A stretch of 14,111 bases of DNA. Origin: Victivallales bacterium. Lineage in GTDB: Bacteria > Verrucomicrobiota > Lentisphaeria > Oligosphaerales > Oligosphaeraceae. The translations under genes were made by a program, and so were the position numbers. The DNA is taken from NCBI GenBank assembly GCA_900769285.1, contig CAAGGB010000050.1, positions 1 through 14,111 of the forward strand, given 5' to 3'. Under the pieces are notes generated by a model. The model was given only the letters and a program-made list of their open reading frames with translations, ran no database searches and was not told the DNA's origin. Positions 1 through 11,863 of the stretch are shown in pieces; position 1 is the first letter of the stretch; each line of letters opens with the position of its first letter.

Positions 1-15
1 AGCAGCGCAATATGA
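1..15 (-). repeat. RNase III processing stem, 3' arm
   Basis: AGCAGCGCAATATGA here is the perfect reverse complement of 1706-1720. In the minus-strand transcript the two pair and loop out the whole 16S. After one mismatch, three further base pairs (17-19 with 1702-1704) can form on the 16S side. The stem may extend beyond the window edge, since base 1 is still paired. Confidence 0.8.
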
Positions 16-65
16 GGCGCGTCGGCCTGGCCTGTGCGCCCGGAGGCGCCGGCCTGATTCCTTAA
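1..65 (-). other. 16S rRNA 3' trailer (start of the transcribed spacer)
   Basis: This stretch lies immediately downstream of the mature 16S 3' end on the minus strand. Bases 1-15 are the exact reverse complement of 1706-1720 on the other side of the gene, which gives the arm of a pre-rRNA processing stem. A small GC-rich hairpin (GCGCC, loop CGGA, GGCGC) sits near its middle. No tRNA or 23S sequence is reached before the window ends, so linkage of 16S to 23S cannot be judged. Confidence 0.7.
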
Positions 66-1573
<1,508 letters not shown>

Positions 1574-1760
1574 CAGAAAAAGTTTGACACTCCCGGTCGG
1601 CTGACCGGAAGATTTCAGTTTCTAGGGGGCAACCTCCGGCCTTCATCGCGTGCGGCTCAAGTCCGCGCGCTCCGGTCGAAGGAGCTTAATTGTTTGTCAA
1701 TCGCATCATATTGCGCTGCTTTGCTTCCAAGGAGCCCGTCGCCGTTCGGGCGACCTCACT
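1574..1760 (-). other. rrn leader RNA region
   Basis: This is non-coding leader between the proximal predicted promoter and the 16S 5' end. Besides the processing-stem arm it holds two perfect small hairpins: 1593-1608 (CCGGTC, loop of four, GACCGG) and 1738-1754 (GTCGCC, loop of five, GGCGAC). The second falls at the predicted transcript start. A boxA-like GCTCCTT (minus strand, about 1679-1685) is too weak to call. No open frame here resembles a protein. Confidence 0.55.
1706..1720 (-). repeat. RNase III processing stem, 5' arm
   Basis: TCATATTGCGCTGCT is the partner of bases 1-15. It lies about 130 nt upstream of the 16S 5' end and downstream of the predicted rrn promoters, the usual position for the pre-16S processing stem. 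Confidence 0.8.
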
Positions 1761-1788
1761 ACTTTATCACCGGTTTTGGCTTTTGCAA
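1761..1788 (-). promoter_or_regulatory. Proximal rrn promoter
   Basis: On the minus strand TTGCAA (1783-1788) is followed by a 16-bp spacer and TAAAGT (1761-1766), preceded by TG to give an extended -10 (TGATAAAGT). An A-tract (CGAAAAATCG) lies just upstream of the -35, like an UP element. The start of transcription would be near 1754. The arrangement is repeated 104 bp further upstream, which supports it. Confidence 0.6.
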
Positions 1789-1864
1789 GCCGCCTCGGCG
1801 ATTTTTCGTGAACTTTTTTTCGTTCACCCTTCGGGACTTTGGCAGTCCCTCGGGCGACATCCTT

Positions 1865-1892
1865 AAGTTATCACGGCTTTCCGTCTTTGCAA
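1865..1892 (-). promoter_or_regulatory. Second rrn promoter (duplicate module)
   Basis: TTGCAA (1887-1892), a 16-bp spacer and TGATAACTT (-10 hexamer TAACTT, 1865-1870) match the proximal promoter in every spacing, exactly 104 bp away. A GGCGA/A-tract/TCGCC element lies upstream of the -35. The -10 is weaker (three of six to TATAAT), so this copy may be less active. Confidence 0.5.
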
Positions 1893-1914
1893 GTCGCTTT
1901 GGCGATTTTTTTCG

Positions 1915-2052
1915 CCGCGCGCCCGGCCGGACGGCCAGGCGACCCGCATTTCCGGAATGTCCGTCCCGTTCCCTTTCCGGCACTCGCCGATTATGAGCCT
2001 ACCGTCAGTTCCTTGCGGAACCGTTCGGCGGGCCCGCCGCGGCGCGGGTCAG
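1915..2052. other. Non-coding spacer with small hairpins
   Basis: I see no gene here. The stretch contains a GTTCC/GGAAC hairpin (2008-2021) that on the minus strand closes a GCAA tetraloop, and the 12-bp palindrome GGCGGGCCCGCC (2027-2038). A lone -10-like CATAAT on the minus strand (1990-1995) lacks a good -35. If the upstream promoter at 2203-2230 reads through into the 16S, this is part of a long leader. Confidence 0.4.
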
Positions 2053-2102
2053 AAAAAAGCCACCGGAGCGCCGACCGGGCTGCTGCCCGCGGGCGTCCGG
2101 CG
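2053..2102 (-). terminator. Rho-independent terminator of the candidate small RNA
   Basis: On the minus strand a stem pairs 2096-2102 with 2061-2067, has an inner GCC/GGC pairing and a CGGGC/GCCCG apex with loop AGCA, and runs via a GC into six U (2058 to 2053). It has T-tract polarity on the minus strand only. Confidence 0.6.
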
Positions 2103-2199
2103 TGGGGAGGTCTGGCGCAGAGGCCAAAAGAGCCCGTCCAGCGGCCTTGCGGCAACTGGATGCCTCCGGATGTCGTAGTCAGTTTTTAATGAACACGAC
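2053..2199 (-). ncRNA. Candidate structured small RNA, about 147 nt
   Basis: I do not recognise the family. Directly downstream of a strong promoter the minus-strand transcript can fold into four hairpins in a row. H1 is at 2171-2200 (TGTCGT with ACGACA). H2 is at 2137-2160 (TCCAG with CTGGA, inner GCC-GCAA-GGC, a GNRA tetraloop). H3 is at 2111-2128 (UUUGGC, loop of six, GCCAGA). H4 is at 2061-2102 and ends in U6. The compact order promoter, hairpins, terminator is what an independent small RNA gene looks like. It does not show the motifs of tmRNA, RNase P RNA or SRP RNA that I can recall, nor an obvious known riboswitch. It could instead be an attenuated leader of the 16S transcript. Confidence 0.45.
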
Positions 2200-2202
2200 A
2201 TT

Positions 2203-2230
2203 ACTTTACCCCGACTCCGGGGATTGTCAA
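2203..2230 (-). promoter_or_regulatory. Strong sigma-70 type promoter (small RNA and/or distal rrn)
   Basis: The minus strand reads TTGACA (2225-2230, consensus), a 16-bp spacer, then TAAAGT (2203-2208). The same TAAAGT hexamer appears in the proximal rrn promoter. An AT-rich stretch (GAAAAGTCAAAATTTC) lies upstream, where an UP element would be. The expected start is near 2196-2199. Confidence 0.65.
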
Positions 2231-2302
2231 GCGAACTGGGGAGAAATTTTGACTTTTCGGGTCACATCCCGTCCATTTTGGTGAAGTTTCAGGCTGTCCG
2301 GG

Positions 2303-2331
2303 TTGCAAGGCTGGGAGGCAGGCTGTATTAT
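2303..2331 (+). promoter_or_regulatory. Promoter of the uxuA-like / transporter operon
   Basis: TTGCAA (2303-2308), a 17-bp spacer and TATTAT (2326-2331) on the plus strand predict a start near 2338 and a leader of about 150 nt before the ATG at 2491. It is divergent from the minus-strand promoter at 2203-2230. Confidence 0.6.
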
Positions 2332-2340
2332 TAGAAGTCG

Positions 2341-2383
2341 CGACGCAGGCGCGGGTTCAGCTAGCCCGGCGTATGTGGCGTCG
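2341..2383 (+). promoter_or_regulatory. Nested hairpin in the 5' leader
   Basis: CGACGC (2341-2346) pairs perfectly with GCGTCG (2378-2383), enclosing CGGG (2352-2355) with CCCG (2365-2368). It begins almost at the predicted transcript start. No known riboswitch motif is recognised. A 10-bp palindrome CTATCGATAG (2469-2478) lies just before the ribosome binding site of the next gene. Confidence 0.35.
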
Positions 2384-2490
2384 TGCGCCCCCTGCCCTCC
2401 CCCTCGTGTGCGCCCGAGCATGGAGGTTTATGGTCATGGCATGTGGGGGCGGATGTGGACGTGACTTGCTATCGATAGGGATAAGGAACC

Positions 2491-3441
2491 ATGCGTCTGT
2501 GCCTGATGTTGCCGGCGAAGCCGACCCTCCAGTGGGAGATAGCCTCCCAGCTGGGGGTAAATGAGATCATCACGAAGGCCGCCCCTGAGCTGAGCGGCCT
2601 GGGCGAGCCGTCTGACTTTGCCTCCCTGGAGGCGGTGGTGACGCGCTTCCGCGAGCGCGGCCTGCGCGTCGTCGGGCTGGAGGGCGACGAGATGGACATG
2701 TCGCGCATCAAGCTGGGGCTTCCTGGCCGCGACGAGGATTTGGAGCGCTACTGCCGGATGCTGGAGAACATGGGCCGCCTGGGCATCGAGATGATCTGCT
2801 ACAACTTCATGGCCGGCGTGGGCTGGTTCCGGTCGCGGAACGACCTGCCAGAGCGCGGCGGCGCACTGACGAGCGGCTTCGATGTGCGGGAAATCGACAA
2901 CTCGGCGCCGCCGGTCCTCAGCGAGGAGCAACTGTGGTCGAACTACGAGTATTTCATCCGCGCGGTGATGCCGACGGCAGAGCGCTGTGGTGTGCGGATG
3001 GGGCTTCATCCCGACGACCCGCCCATTTCGCCGTTGCTGGGCTATCCGCGCATTCTGACGAGCGCGGACGCCTATCGGCGGGCGCTGTCGCTGTCGGACA
3101 GCCCCAGTCATGGGGTGACCTTCTGCCAGGCGACGTTCCGCGTGATGGGCGAGGAGGTGTTCAGGCTCATCGAGGAATGGGGCACGCGCATCTTCCTCTT
3201 CCATTTCCGTGACACGACGGGCACGCGCACCTGCTTCCGGGAGACGTTCCACGACAATGGGCCGACAGACATGGCGGCGCTCATCCGCCACGTGCGGCGC
3301 CACTGTCCGGACTGCCTGATTCGCCCGGACCACACGCCGACGATGGCCGGCGAGAGCAATGAGAATTTCGGCTATGCCACGCTGGGCAACATCTTCGCCG
3401 TGGGGTATCTGCGCGGCCTGATGGAGCAGCAGGGCGACTGA
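2491..3441 (+). CDS. uxuA: Mannonate dehydratase (UxuA) family TIM-barrel protein
   Basis: This 316-aa protein belongs to the UxuA family, whose members dehydrate D-mannonate to 2-keto-3-deoxygluconate in hexuronate breakdown in the cytoplasm. Family motifs are visible in order: CYNFM (103-107), HPDDPP (173-178), GYPRI (184-188), FCQAT (211-215), FHFRD (237-241), FHDNGPTDM (253-261) and RPDH (278-281). The metal ligands expected by analogy with characterised mannonate dehydratases (one Cys, two His, one Asp) have candidates in H173, C212, H238 and D280. It is shorter than E. coli UxuA (394 aa), so the exact substrate may differ; this is inference. The start is supported by AAGGA (2483-2487) a few bases before the ATG. 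It is the first gene of a probable operon, 63 bp ahead of the transporter start. Codon use looks like that of its neighbours. Confidence 0.85.
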   Translation: MRLCLMLPAKPTLQWEIASQLGVNEIITKAAPELSGLGEPSDFASLEAVVTRFRERGLRVVGLEGDEMDMSRIKLGLPGRDEDLERYCRMLENMGRLGIEMICYNFMAGVGWFRSRNDLPERGGALTSGFDVREIDNSAPPVLSEEQLWSNYEYFIRAVMPTAERCGVRMGLHPDDPPISPLLGYPRILTSADAYRRALSLSDSPSHGVTFCQATFRVMGEEVFRLIEEWGTRIFLFHFRDTTGTRTCFRETFHDNGPTDMAALIRHVRRHCPDCLIRPDHTPTMAGESNENFGYATLGNIFAVGYLRGLMEQQGD

Positions 3442-3493
3442 GGTCCCACAGCGGACCGGGGCATGACATCGAACGCGAGACACAGGAGCAACA

Positions 3494-3499
3494 AGAGGA
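3494..3499 (+). promoter_or_regulatory. Ribosome binding site that decides the transporter start
   Basis: AGAGGA lies five bases before the ATG at 3505. The alternative in-frame ATG at 3463 has no comparable site. Confidence 0.65.
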
Positions 3500-3504
3500 C
3501 ATTC

Positions 3505-4902
3505 ATGGGCATTGAGCAGGGCAAGGGCGAGCGAGAGCAACTGGCATCGCGCCTGGGGTTCATTCTGCTGTCGGCAGGCTGCGCGATTGGGCTGGGGAAC
3601 GTGTGGCGTTTCCCCTATGTGTGCGGACAGTACGGCGGCGCAATCTTTCTGCTGTTCTACTTCGCGTTCCTGGTGCTGCTGGGGTATCCGGTGATGGTGA
3701 TGGAGCTGTCGGTGGGTCGCGCGGGACGACGGAACCTGGCGGGATGCTACGCCCGTCTGGCGCCGGAGGGCCGCCGTCGCGGCTGGTCGGCGCTGGGGAC
3801 GCTGTTCTTCACGGGCAATGTGTTTCTGCTGATGTTCTATCCCGTCATCACGGGCTGGCTGCTGTCCTACACGTGGGACTACCTGACGGGCGCGTTCGGG
3901 GGCATGGCAAGCGAGCAGATACCGTCCTACTTCGGCGGCTTTCTGGGCAACTGGCAGCGCCAACTGCTGTTCGCGTATGTGGGTCTGGCCATGACCATCG
4001 CCATCTGCATCACGGGGCTGAAGAGCGGCGTGGAGCGCGCCACAAAGTTCATGATGCTGGGGCTTTTCGTGCTGATGATTGCCCTGGCGGTCCAGGCGCT
4101 GCGCCTGCCGAACGCGAGAGCGGGCGTGGAGTTCTTCCTCAAACCCGACATGGACACGCTGAAGGAGCACGGCATCTGGCAGGCGATCCACGCGGCGATG
4201 GGACAGGCGTTCTTCACGCTGAGCCTGGGCATCGGCTCCATCGCCATCTTCGGCAGCTACATCGAGCGGCAACGGTCGCTGTCGCAGGAGGCCACCATCA
4301 TCATCGGACTGGACACGTTCGTCGCCATCTGCTCGGGGCTCATCATCTTCCCCTGCTGCTTCGCGTTCGGCGTGACGCCCAACGCGGGTCCCGGACTCAT
4401 CTTCGTGACGCTGCCCCGCATCTTCCTGGACATGGGTGACTACGGACGCCTGCGCGGCTTCATCTTCTTCCTCTTCATGAGCATCGCGGCACTGACGACG
4501 CTGGTCGCGGTGGCCGAGAACATCATCGCCTTCGGCATCGACCAACTGCACCTGAAGCGCTGGACCTCCACCCTGCTGGTGGGACTGCTGCTGGCGGTGG
4601 CCACCCTGCCCTGCCTGTTCGGCTTCAACCTCTGGCAGGCGTTCCAGCCCTTTGGCAAGGACTCGTGCGTGCTGGATCTGGAGGACTTCATCGTGAGCGA
4701 CAACCTGCTGCCCCTGGGCGCCCTGGCGCTGACCATCTTCTGCGGACACCGCATCGGCTGGGGACATCAGGCGTTCCTCGAGGAGGCCAACGCCGGCTCA
4801 GGCTTCCATTTCCCGAAATTCCTCCACGCCTACTGCCGGTGGGTGCTGCCCATCATCATCTTCGCGCTCTGGGCCATCGGCATCATCAAGAAGTTCTGCT
4901 GA
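3505..4902 (+). CDS. Sodium:neurotransmitter symporter (NSS) family transporter
   Basis: This 465-aa inner-membrane protein belongs to the NSS/SNF family (LeuT fold), which uses the sodium gradient to import amino acids or related amines. TM1 carries the family signature CAIGLGNVWRFPY (26-38), in which A27, I28 and N32 correspond to the sodium-site residues A22, V23 and N27 of LeuT. TM6 contains GQAFFTLSLGIGS, also diagnostic. About 11-12 hydrophobic segments follow one another, and the chain ends soon after the last one (IIKKFC). The start at 3505 is preferred for its Shine-Dalgarno sequence; starting at 3463 would add 14 polar residues. It sits 63 bp downstream of the uxuA-like gene and is probably co-transcribed. 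The substrate cannot be read from sequence. Pairing with a sugar-acid enzyme is unusual, because NSS members are not known as sugar-acid carriers. Confidence 0.92.
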   Translation: MGIEQGKGEREQLASRLGFILLSAGCAIGLGNVWRFPYVCGQYGGAIFLLFYFAFLVLLGYPVMVMELSVGRAGRRNLAGCYARLAPEGRRRGWSALGTLFFTGNVFLLMFYPVITGWLLSYTWDYLTGAFGGMASEQIPSYFGGFLGNWQRQLLFAYVGLAMTIAICITGLKSGVERATKFMMLGLFVLMIALAVQALRLPNARAGVEFFLKPDMDTLKEHGIWQAIHAAMGQAFFTLSLGIGSIAIFGSYIERQRSLSQEATIIIGLDTFVAICSGLIIFPCCFAFGVTPNAGPGLIFVTLPRIFLDMGDYGRLRGFIFFLFMSIAALTTLVAVAENIIAFGIDQLHLKRWTSTLLVGLLLAVATLPCLFGFNLWQAFQPFGKDSCVLDLEDFIVSDNLLPLGALALTIFCGHRIGWGHQAFLEEANAGSGFHFPKFLHAYCRWVLPIIIFALWAIGIIKKFC

Positions 4903-4948
4903 ACACGCAACGGCGGACACGACGAGCCCATCAAGGCAAAGAAAGACA

Positions 4949-4988
4949 AGCGGGGCGCCCCAGGCCAATGGACCTGGGGCGCCCCGCT
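4949..4988. terminator. Long perfect hairpin between convergent genes, probable bidirectional terminator
   Basis: A 16-bp perfect stem (4949-4964 with 4973-4988) closes an 8-base loop. Each arm contains the self-complementary GGGGCGCCCC. On the minus strand it is followed by a T-rich tail (TTGTCTTTCTTTG), so it most likely ends the cytochrome operon. On the plus strand the tail is only TATATTCC, so termination of the transporter transcript would be weaker. Confidence 0.75.
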
Positions 4989-5027
4989 ATATTCCATAGG
5001 CCATCGGCTGATGCCGTGGCCTCGTCC

Positions 5028-6860
5028 TCACCAGGAGAGGATGAACGCCTCCAGGTCGTCGAGCTCCTGGGGCGTGAGCGTGGAGGTGACGCCATGGACG
5101 TCGCCCGGATTGTCGCGGGTAAGCATCTGGCGCATGGTGGCAGAACGACCGTCAAAGAGATAGGGCGCCGTTCGCCAGCACTCGACGATGGTCGGGGTAT
5201 CCCATTTCTTGCCCTTATCCATGGGGTCCTGCATGCCGAGGTCATAGGACTTCATGTCCGTCATGAGGTCATTGACGGGATGGCAGGCGACGCAGCCGGC
5301 CTTGTCGTAGACCGCGCGTCCGCGCTGCGCGGCCTCGGAGAGCTGTCCGTTGACGCGGAAAGGCGAGACGACGGGCCGCATGGCGCGGCAGTAGGCGTCG
5401 ATGGCCTTGGCGTCCTCGTCGGGCCGGACGGCGAACTGGATGTAGCGGATGCCCGCGCGGACGCAGGTTTCGGCGTCCTTGCGGATGCCGGAGATCATGG
5501 TCGGCGGCGTACGGTGGGAGAGGAGGAGCGACTTGGTCTGCTTGGGGTTGCCCATGCCGTCGTTGAGGAGGTCCCAGTTGAGGCCGTCGGCGCGTCCGTC
5601 TGGATGGCACGTGGCGCAGGACTGCCACTGCTGGAAGCAGATGTCGGCGGAGTTGAAGAGCATTTCGCCCCGGCGCTCGGGCGTCATGGGGACGGGCTGG
5701 CTGACGAGCGGGTGGGAGGCGACCCGCTTCAGGGGCGTCTGAGACTCGTCAATGACGGCGATAGAGTCGGAGAAGTACTCGCCGGCGAGAATGAGGCTGC
5801 CGGCGAAGGCGACGGCCCGCGGGCCGATGCCCTGAAGGCGATGGCGGCGGCGGATGCCGACGAGGAAGGAAAGGTCGTTGGGAACATCCTTGGCGGCGCT
5901 GGTGACGATGGTGACCTTCTCGCCCTTGGCGGCCTTGGCAAGCCGTTCATGGAGTGGCTGGAGCTCGATGACGGAGACCTCGTTGGAGCCGGCGGAGGTG
6001 ACGGCAAGCAGCTTGCCGTCGGGGGAGACGGCGACGTCCCAGGGGTTGGCGGCGCCGAGCTCGACGTCGTCGAGGAGGAAGGTGTTGAGGAGGGAGCCGG
6101 TGGCGAAGTCCAGGACGGAGACGGCGTTCGTCGTCATCCAGCCGCGCTCGAGCTGGGTGGTGGGGAGCTGATAGCGCGCGAGGGCATGGACGCCATAGGC
6201 GTATGTGCCGTCGGGGGAGGCGCAGAGGTTGCGTCCGACGGCGGCGCCGTTGGGAAGCTGGACACGGCGGATGACCTTGCCCTGCTGCGCGTCGATGACG
6301 GTGACGGCGATGGCGACGACCTCGGCGTTGGCGGGGCCTTCGGGCTGATGGTGGAGGACGAGCAGCCGCTGGTCCTTGGCGCCGAGGGCAAGGCCGTGCG
6401 GCTCGCGCCCGACGGGGATGTCGCGGACAAGGCGGGCGGCCTTGAGGTCAATCTGGCTGACGGTGCCGGAAAAGCGGTTGGTGACGAAGGCCGTGGCGCC
6501 ATCGTGGGAGACAGCGAGGGCGGTGGGCGTGTGGCCAAGGCTGACGGTGGCCTCCAGGCGTCCCTCCGGGAGCGCCAGGATAGCCAGAGCGCCCTGCTCA
6601 TCCCCACCAGCGACGATGAGGCGAGAGGCGCCGGCCAGGGCCAGGGCGCGGGGGCGCATCGGCACCGACAGTCGACGCTGCACCTGCCGTGAGGCGAGGT
6701 CGAGAACGGCCACCGTGCCGGCGGTCTCCTCGGCGACGAACACCTGCTGCGGCGACGGCCCGACGCAGAGCGAGACGGGTGACTGGTAGGTCGGTGCCTG
6801 CTGGGCCAGGACAACCGCGGTGAGCATGACGCCCAGGACGGAAAGGACGATTCTTCGCAT
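5028..6860 (-). CDS. Secreted YVTN beta-propeller / diheme cytochrome c protein
   Basis: This 610-aa exported protein has a Sec signal peptide (MRRIVLSVLG..., probable cleavage after VVLA, about residue 19). Residues about 30-390 are repeated beta-propeller blades of the YVTN type (for example AFVTNRFSGTVSQIDL near 124-139 and LLAVTSAGSNEVSVIEL near 284-300). Residues about 395-610 form a cytochrome c domain with two heme sites, C415-A-T-C418-H419 and C523-V-A-C526-H527, and the DTPTIVECWRTAPYLFDGR segment typical of the diheme cytochrome c peroxidase/MauG superfamily. It should act outside the cytoplasmic membrane in electron transfer or oxidation; the substrate is unknown. The start at 6860 has GGAG seven bases upstream; the upstream Met at 6890 has none. 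It follows the giant cytochrome gene by 74 bp with no terminator between, so an operon is likely. A peroxidase role is not shown. Confidence 0.88.
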   Translation of the reverse strand: MRRIVLSVLGVMLTAVVLAQQAPTYQSPVSLCVGPSPQQVFVAEETAGTVAVLDLASRQVQRRLSVPMRPRALALAGASRLIVAGGDEQGALAILALPEGRLEATVSLGHTPTALAVSHDGATAFVTNRFSGTVSQIDLKAARLVRDIPVGREPHGLALGAKDQRLLVLHHQPEGPANAEVVAIAVTVIDAQQGKVIRRVQLPNGAAVGRNLCASPDGTYAYGVHALARYQLPTTQLERGWMTTNAVSVLDFATGSLLNTFLLDDVELGAANPWDVAVSPDGKLLAVTSAGSNEVSVIELQPLHERLAKAAKGEKVTIVTSAAKDVPNDLSFLVGIRRRHRLQGIGPRAVAFAGSLILAGEYFSDSIAVIDESQTPLKRVASHPLVSQPVPMTPERRGEMLFNSADICFQQWQSCATCHPDGRADGLNWDLLNDGMGNPKQTKSLLLSHRTPPTMISGIRKDAETCVRAGIRYIQFAVRPDEDAKAIDAYCRAMRPVVSPFRVNGQLSEAAQRGRAVYDKAGCVACHPVNDLMTDMKSYDLGMQDPMDKGKKWDTPTIVECWRTAPYLFDGRSATMRQMLTRDNPGDVHGVTSTLTPQELDDLEAFILSW

Positions 6861-6934
6861 GATGCTTCTCCAAAGACTCTGTGAAACCATAGGTTATGAG
6901 GGGAATTCCATAAACGCAACAGGACTGGCGGCCG

Positions 6935-11611
<4,677 letters not shown>

Positions 11612-11618
11612 GCTTCAG

Positions 11619-11624
11619 CCTCCT
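11619..11624 (-). promoter_or_regulatory. Ribosome binding site of the giant cytochrome
   Basis: The minus strand reads AGGAGG, a full match to the anti-Shine-Dalgarno sequence of the 16S in this window, seven bases before the ATG at 11611. It is the strongest site in the window. Confidence 0.8.
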
Positions 11625-11675
11625 CTTCCGGAACTCCGTTCGCGCCTGTCAGCCACAACGTCTCAACTCACTATC

Positions 11676-11704
11676 AATTTATCGCCACTATTAGCCTATG
11701 GCAA
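11676..11704 (-). promoter_or_regulatory. Promoter of the cytochrome operon
   Basis: On the minus strand TTGCCA (11699-11704), a 17-bp spacer and TAAATT (11676-11681) predict a start near 11669 and a leader of about 58 nt. Two A/T tracts lie upstream (11715-11750: a run of eight A, then a run of seven or more T), which may bend DNA or act as an UP element. Confidence 0.5.
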
Positions 11705-11771
11705 GCGGAGAAACGAAAAAAAATCAGCCGTCGCGAGTTTTTTTCCCCAGGGCATCCGGAAGCATGGGCCA

Positions 11772-11800
11772 TTCACACGTCGCCATTGAGGCACTATATT
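11772..11800 (+). promoter_or_regulatory. Promoter of the EF-G-like gene
   Basis: TTCACA (11772-11777), a 17-bp spacer and TATATT (11795-11800) match consensus well on the plus strand. The predicted start near 11807 lies after the ATG at 11801, so translation would have to begin further downstream, at 11864. Confidence 0.55.
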
Positions 11801-11863
11801 ATGACATTTGACGACAAATCGGCCATTTTCAGCAGCACGCACGGGAAGAACCACAGGGACAAC

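Larger units (their letters stand above)
1748..1914 (-). repeat. Imperfect direct repeat of the rrn promoter module
   Basis: Two copies of about 60 bp begin at 1748 and 1852 with GGGCGAC and share TTATCAC, CTTTGCAAG and TGGCGATTTTT or close variants. The spacer holds two perfect hairpins: 1808-1827 (GTGAAC, T-rich loop of eight, GTTCAC) and 1833-1849 (GGGACT, loop of five, AGTCCC). The repeat looks like an old promoter duplication. Confidence 0.65.

Noticed and set aside
1675..1685. boxA-like antitermination site on the minus strand (GCTCCTTCGAC)
   Set aside because: It matches the consensus only in the first half and no boxB or boxC partner could be seen.
1673..1700. TTGACA on the minus strand close to the 16S gene as another rrn promoter
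   Set aside because: There is no -10 element at a suitable distance, and it lies on the 16S side of the processing-stem arm.
2415..2464. Possible 14-codon leader peptide starting MEVYGHGM in the leader of the uxuA-like gene
   Set aside because: There is no Shine-Dalgarno sequence before it and no regulatory codon run; chance is more likely.
2434..4767. Minus-strand open frame of 777 codons
   Set aside because: It is antisense to the mannonate dehydratase and transporter genes; the translation is rich in Arg, Gln, His and Ala with no recognisable domain or ribosome binding site.
4665..6692. Plus-strand open frame of 675 codons
   Set aside because: It is the shadow of the propeller-cytochrome gene, with composition-driven Gly/Asp/Ala/Val repeats, and it also overlaps the end of the transporter and the terminator hairpin.
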